DNA of 64,000 bases from Apostichopus japonicus (Eukaryota; Echinodermata; Holothuroidea; Aspidochirotida; Stichopodidae): contig NC_092577.1 of NCBI RefSeq assembly GCF_037975245.1, positions 36,202,898 through 36,266,897 on the forward strand, written 5' to 3'. Positions 24,030 through 34,496 of the stretch are shown one piece after another. The position numbers and the translations under genes are program-made. The notes beneath the pieces were generated by a model. It was not told the DNA's origin. It was given only the letters and a program-made list of their open reading frames with translations, and did no database searches. How positions within the stretch are numbered: the stretch's first letter is position 1; every line of letters begins with the position of its first letter.

Positions 24030-24330
24030 TTACCACAGATTAAATAATCTGTTACGACAGAATAAATAATCTGTTACGACAGATTAAATCATCTGTTACG
24101 ACAGATAAAATAATCTGTCATGACAGATTAAATAATCTGTTACGACAGAATAAATAATCTGTTACGACAGATTAAATCATCTGTTACGACAGATTAAATC
24201 ATCTGTTACGACAGATTAAATAATCTGTTACAACAGATTAAAAAAATTGTTACGACAGATTAAATAATCTGTGACGACAGATTAAATAATCTGTTACGAC
24301 AGAATAAATAGTCTGTTACGACAGATTAAT
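24030..24330. repeat. 22-bp tandem repeat with internal dyad
   Basis: About 13.5 copies of a 22-bp unit. Each unit contains ACAGATTA-AA-TAATCTGT, a perfect 8-bp inverted repeat around 2 nt, linked by TACG. Some units carry single changes (CAGAATAAATAA or CAGATTAAATCA), so the array is moderately diverged. It is absent from the paralogous region near 61.6 kb. Confidence 0.92.
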
Positions 24331-24565
24331 TGATTTGTTGGAAAAAAATTTCACTTGTCAATTTTCTTTTTTTTTTCTTGACAATTTTTTTTCTTCAATA
24401 TGGCCCTAATGGGCCATCGAACACTTGCAGTAGAATGCGTGCCTAAAAACGTCTTCAATTACACTGAGTTAACAAGTGTAATTCAATTGAAAACTTGTTT
24501 ATGTTCTCAAAGAGATTTGTCTATTACACAAGTAGCTGTAGCCTAAATATCGTGCATTCCCTTAC

Positions 24566-24617
24566 CGTGAAATTCTTGTTACGACTCACTGGTGTTGTTC
24601 TCTATATTGCCGGCCAT
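24566..24617 (-). pseudogene. VLIG pseudogene upstream 52-nt exon with a stop
   Basis: Bounded by CATTCATCAG and a GTAAGG donor. It reads MAGNIENNTSES, then TAA at 24581-24579, then QEFH. The paralogous exon at 61974-62025 has GAA in place of the stop. Length (52 nt) and exit phase (1) are identical in both, and joining to 22435 keeps the frame. The nonsense codon is an independent lesion showing this copy is dead. Confidence 0.75.
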
Positions 24618-25574
24618 CTGATGAATGAATGGTTAAAGAGGAAAAGGCGTGTTCAAATATTATTTACAACATGACGTTTCAATTACTCCCGAGACCATAT
24701 CATTGACTCCTAACCTTCACATATAGTTAAAAGAGTTTGACATTATTGTCATCAATTGCATTTTAGCCAAAAGTACCAAGACGGATGTATGAAGAAACCG
24801 GTTTGTCGTGCAAATGTGTCTATATTGATATCAAATTTTAAGTTGGTTTAACATAACATTAAAGTAATTTATTGGTCGTCAAGCTTATCTATTATTACTC
24901 AATATAAAACTGGGCTTGAGCAACTGAGACACCTCCATTTAGAAATAGGTCAACTACAAAATTTAGTAGTTGTTAATCTTAACAATAGAGACATTTCTGG
25001 TAAGTGTGGTATTCAATGAAACTGCAACTAAACGTGTAAAATCCATTAGATCAGTCAGCGAAACAGATTTGATTAACTTTAGAGCTGATATGAGAGGGCA
25101 TGTAACAATTAAGAAGATACTGAGATAAACTCGAAACATTTAGCTTAACACAGTTGATCCATAAAAGACAGCAACACAAGAAAAACATTTTTGGTAAGAG
25201 TGGTTTTCAATGAACTGAAAATTAATTCTCCGTTTAGGATATTCAAATCTATTCCTGCAATTATAAGCTGGTGCTATTACAATTTAACTTAATGGATCAT
25301 TCTAGACAGCAAATGTTAAATGGGACATTTGTGCACAGTACTGTTTATAATGATCTTACGTGCAGCTATAACTATCTGAAACAATCTTTCTAAGTCTCCA
25401 GTGAATACAACGTTGTGAGGAAGGAAAACCAAGTGATCAAAATAATGTTACTCTCTTGTAAATAGTAAGTCATAATGTTATCGAATATCGTAACCAACAA
25501 TGAAGAATGACTTATCGCTTGCAATACAGTTTGTGTAAAATATTCTATTCAACACTACAAAATATTAAAAGTAC
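24618..25574 (-). other. duplicated VLIG upstream region
   Basis: Collinear with 62026-63624 beside the intact gene, except that the latter carries a 616-bp MITE. Shared stretches include TTTACAACATGACGTTTCAA and GTCTCCAGTGAATACAACG. Probably intronic or promoter-proximal; no other exon seen. Confidence 0.6.
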
Positions 25575-25652
25575 CTCATCGATATTTTGCTGGGAAGTCG
25601 TGCCTGTAGCAGCGTCGATCTTATCATCTTCATCCGGGTTCTCTGTTTCCAT
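25575..25652 (-). pseudogene. acidic 5' mini-exon of the VLIG pseudogene
   Basis: From ATG at 25652 to a donor (GATGAG/GTACTT) it encodes 26 residues: METENPDEDDKID followed by AATGTTSQQNIDE. It ends in phase 0 and could join to the 52-nt exon at 24617 in frame. Two related copies sit upstream of the intact gene (63625-63665 and 63975-64000). In this copy the ATG and frame are intact, but the next exon carries a stop. Confidence 0.45.
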
Positions 25653-26399
25653 TACGGTTTCGTTTCGCCGTCCTCCTTTAATAATCAACAAAGCAGAATG
25701 AATCAAAGTAATTCTTCCGAATTGAACTCCCATAATACTTATATTAATCATTGCATTTGAGCTGACAATAGCAACCGTTTCGCTTGTTTTAATAAAATTA
25801 TAAATCGTTCGAATGAAATCATTTGAATTAACAGGGAAAGTTAAAGTATAAACCTGGTGTGGGCTTCATTTTAAATGTTGACTTTTATGGTTTCAAAATA
25901 CACGCAAAAGAGTATGACAGTATAAGAAAAAAACTGTTTTTTCCTCTTATTTCCATTGAAGTAAAACGGACCCATCATTGTTTGTTATCCTGTTTAATGA
26001 GTCGGTCTTAAGAGTGGTCTTGCTCTTCAGTATATTTGGAAGGTTTGTTGTAGAAATGTTGCTGTAACTAAGACTTTTACATTAGTTCTGTGACAATGCG
26101 TTGTACTTATTAGATGCTAAATATGCTTACAATTGTCACATTTGTCTGGCATATTGGAAGGCATAAGTATTTTGTTTCCATTTAAAATCTCTTCAACCTA
26201 CTGGTGTTTGTACTACATGTTTTTACTCTCATAAAGTAGATTGGCGTCGTTGGAAGTTGACGAACTGTGTGTGGTGAAGCGTTAAATATTGCAAAGTAAT
26301 GCTACTGTTCTTTTGACGATATGTTTTCTACTTTTTACTAGAAAAACAGACAGAGCTTTGTAGACAATATCTAGTGTCATAATGTGTGTGATGCTTCTA
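25653..26399. other. no recognisable gene
   Basis: The proximal part retains weak similarity to 63680-63900 (for example GTATGACAGTATAAGAAAAA and AAAACGGACCCA). No coding signal. Confidence 0.45.
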
Positions 26400-27525
26400 T
26401 GATGTTTTTAACCAAAGTTAACCTTTAACATATAGTTACTTTCGTAAACACAATTCCACCAAGAAAGTAAAAAGATTAGTTTACATTTCTAGTACAATGG
26501 CTTCAATGACTTCTATTTATCAGATGTTTATTGTTGCTTTGCAACGTCCACTTCTTGCATACATTTTGTATTCTTGATGAGTAACATCATGCATAGACCT
26601 AGTAGTTAGACGTTACGTAAGTGTTAATATCGACGTCACAGTGTCCTGACATTTGCTTGCCAACTAGGTTGTATAACTGTCATTCGTTGTTTCGATTCCT
26701 CGAATCGCTGCTCTTAGGGTACTATTACTTACATTATGCATATTTCGCCTTGATGTCAGCTTAACGCAATATTATTAATAACATTAATGCCAGCGTTACT
26801 AAGGTTGGCGTTAGGTTAGCGTTGTTGATCGCACCCTTGTCAGTATACTTCGGGCTGAAAGTTTGCTTTCTCAGAAATTTTGGCATAATCTTACCAAGTG
26901 GTGTTAACACAGAAGGGCTTCTTACAATACCATATTTGATCTGATTCGTTAGCTTCGAACTAGCTTAGGCAGATAGGTAGGATTGGAATCAAGCTTGCCG
27001 AGATACATTGTTTTCAACTTATTTTCATTCACCGGTGAGATTACCGTGCAATTATCGTTAGGTTTGTGAAAGATCAGCTGAGGAGCACATGTCAATCAGA
27101 TTCGAGAAGTTCGAAAAAGTATAAATGAGCAAAGAATAAGAATGATCAGACATTGATTCGTGCTGTCGTTTAGCTGTTTAACATTATGAATACTTTTGAA
27201 TTCTGATCGATGTGAAGAGTGAAGTGAATATCAAACCTACCTGTAATGCTATTATCGATGAGCGAGATTTTCCATTGCAGATACAGCCCGGATGTGAAAA
27301 CTGGAAATATGGCGTTGTCTGATTCGAACCGTCTAATGGCAAATTCTTCGGCAAGTGGATTCTTATATGAGGATGCTTATCTGTGGTATTTTAACTAGTT
27401 GCAGTGTGGTCCAATCAAATAGTCAGTTTCCTTCGTCCACGAAACTTAAACTGCATGAATATTCAGATGATATTAGCTATGGGAATAATATGTTTACTCA
27501 AAGTAATATATACATAACCTTATAA
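26400..27525. repeat. segmental duplication unit 1
   Basis: Matches 28640-29915 in direct orientation at an offset of about 2.4 kb. Shared blocks include TCAGACATTGATTCGTGCTG and GATACAGCCCGGATGTGAAA. A third partial copy of the last 300 bp lies at 32545-32850. No convincing open frame; function unknown. Confidence 0.7.
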
Positions 27526-28639
27526 GGATGCCATTGCTGCTGCTGGGTCCTGCAAATGCTATCAGCAAATCATATTCGTTGTTAGAGCCATCAATAAAGT
27601 TCAGATAAACTAATATGTGCATAAAATCATATTGAACAGTTGTTTTATTTTCGGTTTGGTGCCCGGAGATGACGTATTTGTAACAGCCAATCAGTGGGAA
27701 CCAGGCTGATCGTCTGCCAGTGACAGTTTTATCTTTGTCGTTGGACTTTGGATTGCTGGGCATGTCGGTAGGCTACGTTCACACTTCTTTATTAAACTAC
27801 TTATTAATTTGTAAATAATGAAATTGAGAATAGAACAGCTAATTATGTCAAATCATTGTGTAATGGAATATGGAGCTAATTAATACCTTATTTTTGTATT
27901 TTGGTCCATGGTTGGGCCGAGGTTTGGTGCCTGGAATCTTTATTAGGCAGGGAGGTCAAAAGTTTGCGGATCGCTGTTATAATGTATTCGTATCTATACA
28001 AAGTTATACTGCAAAGGGTTTCTTTTATGCAGTTATTTAATGCTGTTTATTACGTTCCGAATATTTTTAATACTAATATGCTCATAAACACAAAATGTAC
28101 TTAATAGTTAATCAACGGTCCACGACGTTTATCACTGGATAATGCGAGAACAGTGGTATAACTCAGCCGTAGGGCGAGTGCATCCGGCGATAGGGTTATA
28201 TCGCTGTGAGTGCATTACGTAACGGTTATTGGCCTTAACTACGGATACATACTTAGTACACTATATACTACACCAGGATTTCCCTACTATATCCCCCCCC
28301 CCCCACACGAACCCCCTGTGGATGTCAGAGTTGTCCACGAACCCCAACTTTTCGAGACACGATCTGAGTCATTATTATACTTTAATACGCTTAACAGTGC
28401 TTCGTAAAAGATCAAGTTCATAGTATAATATTGTAATGGGAAAAAAAAGAGTTTGTCGATAGGTATGATTTTTGTACATTACTAAATTATATGATATATC
28501 AGATTTTAGTTCAACAAAAAAGTACTCTAGTTTTGACTTTCAGAAACGTCTCACGAACCGCCTGGATGGACTCGCGCACCATCTGGGGGTTCATGCACCC
28601 CAGTCAGGGAACCCCTGTACTACACTGTGCTATATAGTT
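27526..28639. other. no recognisable gene
   Basis: Includes an 89-codon minus frame at 27494-27763 and several short frames around 27.9-28.4 kb, none with a recognisable motif, and a C-run near 28290. Confidence 0.4.
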
Positions 28640-29915
28640 ACACACTTCCGTCAAGAAAGTAAACAACTTTTGAAGTACAATGGATTCATTGACTTCAACT
28701 GTTTGAACCAGGACAAGAAGCATTACTTCTTTTGGAGAATGACGTTTACTGTTGCTTGAAACGTTCATTTCTTATATACATTTTGTATTCCTGATCATTA
28801 ACGGCATGCCTAGACCCAGTAGTTGGACGTAACGTAAGTGTTGTTATCCACAGTGTTCTGACATTGGCTAGACAACTGGGGCGTAGAACTGTCTTTCGTA
28901 GGTTCAATTCCTTGAATCACTGCTCTAAAGACATTTGAACAGTGCTTCGTTTGTTGATTCGAAGCCTCAAATAACATTTGATACTATTACTAACATTACG
29001 CATTTTTGGAGTCTCGATGTCCGCTTAACGCTATATTATTAATATCATTAATCATATAAATAATAATAATAACTAAGATTTATGATGCGCTAAGTATAAA
29101 CAAAATAGTTGTCAAAAGCGCCGTACATTATAGTTTGAATAGAAAGAAAAGCAAAAGCAATAATGCAACAATGAAAAATAATTACAAATCAAATTGATAA
29201 AAAAATGTTTAGCATAGAGGTAGGCTTTAAGTTTAGATTTGAAAAGTGATTTAATAGGTATACATTTTAAATGGTTTGAGAGGGAATTCCACAATTTGGG
29301 ACCAGAAACTGATAAAGCACGGTTTGCATAGGTTGCCCCATTGGTTCTAGGTACTAGGAGGGTAATGAATTTTGACTGACGGGTGACACGCTTGTATTGT
29401 TTTACTAAGAGAAGTTCGGTAAGGTATTTTGGAGATAACTTGTTATAAATACAATTGTGGATTAAAATAAGGACACGGCAAGTCAGATTCGAGAAGTTTG
29501 AACACGTATAAATGAATAAGGAATAAGAATTGTCAGACATTGATTCGTGCTGTCGTTTAACAGTTAACATTATGAATATATGTGAATTTTGATCGATGTG
29601 AAAAGTGAAGTAAATGTCAAACTTACATGTAATGCTTTTATCGATGAGCGAGATCTTCCATTGCAGATACAGCCCGGATGTGAAAACTATGTGGAGTTGT
29701 TTGATTCGAACCGTCCAATGGCAAATTCTTCGGCAAGTGGATTCTTATATGAGGATCCTTATCTGTGGTATTTTGATTGGTTGCAGTGAGTTCCGAACCC
29801 TATATGGGCAGTTCCTTCGTCCACGAAACTTAAACTGCATGAATATTCATATGTTATTCGCTATGGGAATATTGTGTTTATTCAAAGTGATATACATAAC
29901 CTTATTAGGATAACG
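28640..29915. repeat. segmental duplication unit 2 with LINE insertion
   Basis: Second copy of the 26400-27525 unit. It is interrupted by a LINE 3' fragment at about 29055-29477, after which the similarity resumes at CAGATTCGAGAAGTT. Confidence 0.7.
29055..29477 (-). mobile_element. LINE 3' fragment
   Basis: Minus-strand frame encodes RVLILIHNCIYNKLSPKYL, VPRTNGATYANRALSVSGPK and LWNSLSNHLK..IKSLFKSKLKAYL, the C-terminal tail seen after the reverse transcriptase in CR1/L2/Jockey-like LINEs. The 3' side ends in an AAT-type microsatellite tail near 29060. It is strongly 5' truncated. Confidence 0.7.
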
Positions 29916-30173
29916 ATGCTGTAATTGGTTTCTACATATGCGATCAGCAAATCATATCAGTTGCCAACAAAAATCCAGATTACCTTAAACGTGCATAATA
30001 TATGATGCCGTGAAACTTAAATTTCATCAGTAATTACTACCTACAAGAACAAACAAAATACCTACATACATTAACGGTCCATTTATTTACCTGCCAACGT
30101 GAATTACAACAACCGATGTGATTTGACATTTAAGCAGTGAAAAATTTGTCGCGTTTTCATGTTACTCTGTATA
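29916..30173. other. no recognisable gene
   Basis: Continuation of AT-rich DNA after the duplication; no feature seen. Confidence 0.4.
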
Positions 30174-30218
30174 CAGGTGCGTATCCAGGGGGGGGGCGTT
30201 GGGGGCGCGCGCCCCCCG

Positions 30219-30372
30219 GGTAAGAAAAAGAGGAGAGAAGAAAAAAGGAAAAAAGGGGGAAAAGAGGAGGAGGAGAGGAAGGAAGGGAAAAGAAAATGAA
30301 GAAAGAGAGAAAAAGGAGAAAAGGAGGCAGTAAAAGAAAAACGCGAAGACATAGGGAAGAGAAAGAGGAACA
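30219..30372. repeat. homopurine tract
   Basis: More than 95 percent A/G on the plus strand for about 150 bp (AAGAGGAGAGAAG-type). It follows a GGGGGCGCGCGCCCCCC palindrome at about 30202-30218. Likely low complexity with potential for non-B DNA. Confidence 0.8.
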
Positions 30373-30705
30373 GTGACATCATTACAGCTCTGAAGGGTAG
30401 CCAGTGACGGATCAATGATTTCGTAAATGTGTGACTCACCCTACCCCTTACACCGACAACTCCATTTTTTGACGTTTCCATTTCCTCTCTCACTAATGAT
30501 CTATATATATACTATATATGGTCTATCATAACGCGTGTGTAGAATTGTGCTATGAAACCAACTGTGGCTGGTCTCGAACTCGACAGCGTCGTCGGGGAAC
30601 ATGACGATTTTTGGGATGGGGGCGACCGCCAGCCCCCCCCCCATTCAGCATTTTTTAAATGATATCGCTAAGTAATTTCAAAATAGATAGTGCTTAGATG
30701 CAACT

Positions 30706-30811
30706 TACAAGGCATGGGAAGTGTCATTTCCAGCGATCTGGGAGACATTTTTGGCCAAAATTTGCTTGTACGCTTCGCGCCAACCTATGGTGGCGCTACG
30801 CTTAGATAATT
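30706..30811 (+). repeat. hairpin module copy g
   Basis: Plus-strand copy, stem GCGCCAACC..GGTGGCGC intact, with CTTAGATAAT at the end. Confidence 0.75.
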
Positions 30812-31205
30812 TGCCTACAGGCTTCTCCCCTCCCTTGACAAATTCCTCGCTACGCGCCTGTTTGAATTTGTAACGCAAACAGCAGATATCACATCATATC
30901 AGTGAGCATGAAAATGGCGTTCCAGGATGAAAAGCCTCAAAACTGTCCGACTTGCCTGAAAAAATAACCACAATTTTCGCGCGCGCTCAACGTGTTAATG
31001 TCAATATCTTATAAGCAAGCATCGGTTATTACATCGCATGCCATCATGTACCGTACGTTCCGTTAAAATTGCGCAGTATACCGCGGGATGCTAATGTAAA
31101 CAACGACATGTCTCATGTAGATGTATAAAAAGCATGGAGGTCCAATTATGTCAAAACTCTCTTTTACATTAGTAATGGCGAATTAGGGGCTGCACCCCCG
31201 CCGCG

Positions 31206-31582
31206 CAGTGGCGGAGCGTCCATACGGTCATGGGGGCGGATGCCCCCCTGACGAACTCAAATGGACTGCTGGCGCCTTTTTCAGCTCTTTACCACTTTTT
31301 ACTTATTCTAGATTATTGACTTTTTTATTGCGCTCTCATCTACTTATTGACATCTGTCACATTTTGTTGGTGTAATTTGGCGATGACACCTTATTCTTCG
31401 TTTATCTGCAAATTAGCCAGGCCCGGAAAGGGTCATTTCCGGCGATCTAGGGAGTATCTTTACTCAAAAATTTTCTGTACGCTACGCGCTAACCAGTGGT
31501 GGCGCTCCGCTCAGATAGTGTCGAAAGCGCCCCTACAGACCATTCTCGCCCCTGCTGACCAATACCCCTAGCTCCGCCACTG
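31206..31582. mobile_element. hAT-like MITE (377 bp)
   Basis: Termini CAGTGGCGGAGCG and, inverted, CAGTGGCGGAGCTAG. A perfect 8-bp target duplication CCGCCGCG lies at 31198-31205 and 31583-31590. Closely related to 17231-17629 throughout, including module copy h (31418-31519). It split an earlier transposon end (CACCCCCGCCGCG and CCTCCTACGCCTATG are now on either side). Confidence 0.9.
31418..31519 (+). repeat. hairpin module copy h
   Basis: Plus-strand copy with GCGCTAACC in the left stem arm, leaving a G-T wobble in the hairpin. Confidence 0.75.
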
Positions 31583-32117
31583 CCGCCGCGCCTCCTACGC
31601 CTATGTGTGTAGTGTTCGGTTTCGGAAATATCTGCTATTTTTTCATTCAACCAAGTTTTATAATAGCCGTTATAAGAGGTTTTAATATTTGTACACCAAT
31701 AAATTAACTGTGTCTGAAGTTTCGAAAATTTCTGACCAACATTCTGCATCACACTTCCCTCTACTCGTGCAATTTTGACCGGTCTGTTAGGGGTTGAAGG
31801 AAGTTTTTATATTGGTTGTTCATAGATGAAATTTTGTACAACATTATGGGTATGTTTACAAGTGAGTTTATTCACGAGAAATGTGAATTTTCAAATTCTG
31901 AACAAATATGGGGCTTAAAACCTTGAAAAGTGGGGCTGACGAGTATTGTGGGCCGCGACGTAGAATCACCTACAAAAGCAAGACCCACAGGAGATGCGAT
32001 CAGGTCGAACATGATGTGTGCCAGGTTGACAATCTTCAAAAAGGTTATGGATGGATAAAAAACTATTAGGAAATACTTGGTTCTCAGGCAAAAAGTGTAC
32101 ATCTGGTTGGTCATGTC

Positions 32118-32225
32118 AAGCCCGAGAAGTGCCGTTTCCGGTGATCTGGGGGGGGGGGGGTATCAAAATAAGAAATTTTCTTGTACGCTGCGCGCCAACC
32201 GATGGTGGCGCTCCGCTTAGATAGT
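32118..32225 (+). repeat. hairpin module copy i
   Basis: Plus-strand copy close to the right end of the 2.1 kb composite element, with intact stem. Confidence 0.75.
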
Positions 32226-32544
32226 AATTCGCGCCCCCCCCGGGTTTGAAAATCCTGGATACGCGCCTGGTATAAGTAACTTTAAAAAAAAGTCGCCCAG
32301 GAAAGAATCTGGGCACGAAAACCAAACTACCGAACGACTGATCCGCTCTCAACCCCAGTGCCCTTGCATCGGGACTGTGACTGTGTGATCATCGTCGGGT
32401 GTGCATCACCATTCGAAAGGTAACAGATACTACACATGATCTTTGCCAAAAGGCCGAGAAGCGATAAGTAACTGCTCCAGTTATTCCTTAACTTGTAGAA
32501 ATTTTTGAGGGGGGGGGGGGGTGGGTGACACATATCACATAGCG

Positions 32545-32850
32545 AAGTAAATATCAAACTTACCTGGAATGCTATCATCGATGAGCAAGATTTCCATTGC
32601 AGATACAGCCAGGGTGTGAAAGCTAGAAATATGGCTTTGTTTGATTCTAATGGCAAGTTCTTGGGCAATTTTGTCAGGATCCTTATCTTTGGTGCGGTAC
32701 CGTACTTCATGAGGTTGCAGTTAGCTCCAATCAAATGACCAGTTCTTTTTTCAAACGAACTTAAACTGCATGAATATTTAGATGCTATAAGCTCTTGGAA
32801 TAATATGTTTATTCAAAGTGATATACATAACCTTATTAGGATAACGTGGC
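32545..32850. repeat. third copy of the 27.2/29.6 kb repeat
   Basis: Shares AAATATCAAACTTACCTGGAATGCTATCATCGATGAGC-type sequence (32550-32590) and CAGATACAGCC with 27225-27300 and 29610-29690. It includes the trailing AATATGTTTATTCAAAGTGA block. Confidence 0.7.
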
Positions 32851-33699
32851 AGCATTCGGTTCCTACAAGTGCGATCAATACGATATTAACGACAGCAAAT
32901 CTAAGGAGTTAGTTGTGTTACCAACATTACCTTATACTTGCAGTTCATTTGTCAAACGCAACGCCAATTAAACAGCATGAATATTCAGATGCTATTTGCA
33001 ATCAATTTGTTTGTTATTCGAAGTGTTATACATGTATCCTTATTAGCATAATATTGCTGTAACTAGCTGTGCTTATAACATTAATGGGCAGTTCCTTGGT
33101 CCACTATTGTATCGCTATGCTAGGTAGAAAAGCTGCAGTCAATCGATAAGTTTGTAAGCCAGTTCGCAAAAATTCGTTGTCATGCCGCGAATGGTATTTC
33201 TTACATATAAAAGCTTTGTTGAAGTAAGTTGTTCATAAATTGCTGAAGTCAGTGATTCATAAATTGTTTTTGAGCAAAAGTTTAACAGAAACTTTATTTA
33301 TTCGTTTGATAAATTACTAGGCCTGTGTTGTAAAGCGCTATTTGGGGTCCTAGATGGGCGACCTTTAGCGGGAAAAGCAACGTAAATGTCAACAACAAAA
33401 ACGTCCAATTAAGTTGTTTAACTGCAATCTATTCCACAATTCGATAATAAGCACAAACCACGAGGAACAGACAGCTACAAAAGGATGCAAGGAGCAGTAA
33501 CGGAGCAGCCAGAAAGCAAGGTAAAATCAAACATGAATAAAACAATATACAATATGCTTCCTTGCAATTTAACTCGGCTAACTGTTATCCACCAACACTG
33601 CAATTAAAAAGTTAGGCAATAGCAACCAATCTTCAAGTGCAATATCACTCAGTCCGAAGGACCATTTTGCAACATTTGTCTTTCCTTTGAACTGATTAT

Positions 33700-33700
<1 letters not shown>
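32851..33700. other. no recognisable gene
   Basis: AT-rich DNA. A third, shorter echo of the trailing block (CATGAATATTCAGATGCTAT) is seen near 32980. No coding signal. Confidence 0.4.

Positions 33701-33702
<2 letters not shown>

Positions 33703-33780
<78 letters not shown>
33703..33780. repeat. (TA)n microsatellite
   Basis: Perfect TA tract of about 78 bp. Confidence 0.95.
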
Positions 33781-33782
<2 letters not shown>

Positions 33783-34023
33783 TAGATATATACATTTGCC
33801 TTTGTCATTTACCTCCATTGCATTAACATAAAGTCTGTTCAAAGCATCTCTTTCGAGATCCGGCTTTAGGAATCACAAATGATTTCGATTTGGTTAGCAT
33901 CATGTTTGATCTCTAGAGTTAGGCAAAATATGTCACCAAAAACAGAACTAGTATTGTTCGATACAGGTGACAAACGCCTACAGTGGAATTACGACCTTCC
34001 TTACCGGTTTCGAACCTCTGGAC

Positions 34024-34095
34024 ATAGCCATAGCCTAGTGGTTAGGGCGTCCGCGTACAGAGCGGAATTCCCGTGGTTCGAATCCCGGTGGAGGC
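34024..34095 (+). ncRNA. tRNA-like sequence, probably a SINE head
   Basis: A 72-nt span has a good internal promoter: A-box TAGCCTAGTGG (34031-34041) and B-box GGTTCGAATCC (34075-34085). The D stem GCC/GGC and a perfect 5-bp anticodon stem TCCGC/GCGGA around the 7-nt loop GTACAGA are present. The T stem pairs only partly and the acceptor stem pairs poorly. That points to a tRNA-derived SINE or tRNA pseudogene rather than a working tRNA. The loop would place ACA at the anticodon, which is an unusual choice for cysteine. A (TA)n tract starts 50 bp downstream. Confidence 0.55.
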
Positions 34096-34146
34096 TGAAA
34101 GTTTTTTCACTGTTCTTGATTTTCCAACTCATTACGATTTTTATTT

Positions 34147-34149
34147 ATA

Positions 34150-34215
<66 letters not shown>
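34147..34215. repeat. (TA)n microsatellite
   Basis: TA tract of about 69 bp downstream of the tRNA-like sequence; possibly its tail. Confidence 0.93.
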
Positions 34216-34216
<1 letters not shown>

Positions 34217-34347
34217 CTGGAACTGCGTAACCTAGTCCTTTTTGCAATCAATGACTATCGCAGCATGCAAAAACGTGTGTTTCTCAGTCAGCTTAAGCAA
34301 GCACACGTATGTTACACCGTACAAAATCTATGATGTATATGAGACAG

Positions 34348-34496
34348 CACTAATGAAATGAACTCAGCTGTTACCGATGTTATAAATCTCCTAAACGATT
34401 TAGGGCTCAGAGAAAACACTCTGGTAATCTTTCTCTCAGACAACGAACCAATTTTAGAGATGTGTTCAAAAGCCGGTTTGGAGGGACCTTTAAGAG
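34348..34496 (+). CDS. arylsulfatase exon (central part)
   Basis: Encodes TNEMNSAVTDVINLLNDLGL, then the strand ENTLVIFLSDN and EPILEMCSKAGLEGPLR. This is the sulfatase segment that precedes the substrate-pocket loop in arylsulfatase A/GALNS-type enzymes, which hydrolyse sulfate esters in lysosomes or outside the cell. Family members normally have DNGP here; this one has DNEP. The exit phase (1) fits the next exon, giving PLR-GGKSTVYEGG. The donor after 34496 reads ATAAGT instead of GTAAGT. The 5' exons with the formylglycine site CxPSR are not in this window. The start of this exon (acceptor GAGACAG) is tentative. Confidence 0.7.

Larger units (their letters stand above)
30174..32269. mobile_element. 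composite DNA-transposon-like element (2.1 kb)
   Basis: The left end CAGGTGCGTATCCAGG and the inverted right end CAGGCGCGTATCCAGG differ at one base of 16. The 5-mer GTATA lies directly outside both ends. Inside are module copies g and i, a homopurine tract, and a complete nested hAT-like MITE (31206-31582). About 31.64-32.12 kb matches 15.6-16.1 kb in inverted orientation. The 5-bp flank is shorter than the 8 bp of hAT elements, so class is uncertain, and the pairing of these two ends could be fortuitous within a family. Confidence 0.6.

Noticed and set aside
24030-24330. CRISPR array
   Set aside because: Units are continuous 22-bp tandem copies with no unique spacers, and the host is eukaryotic.
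30104-30493. 129-codon minus frame rich in Ser/Phe
   Set aside because: Produced by the homopurine tract at 30219-30372.
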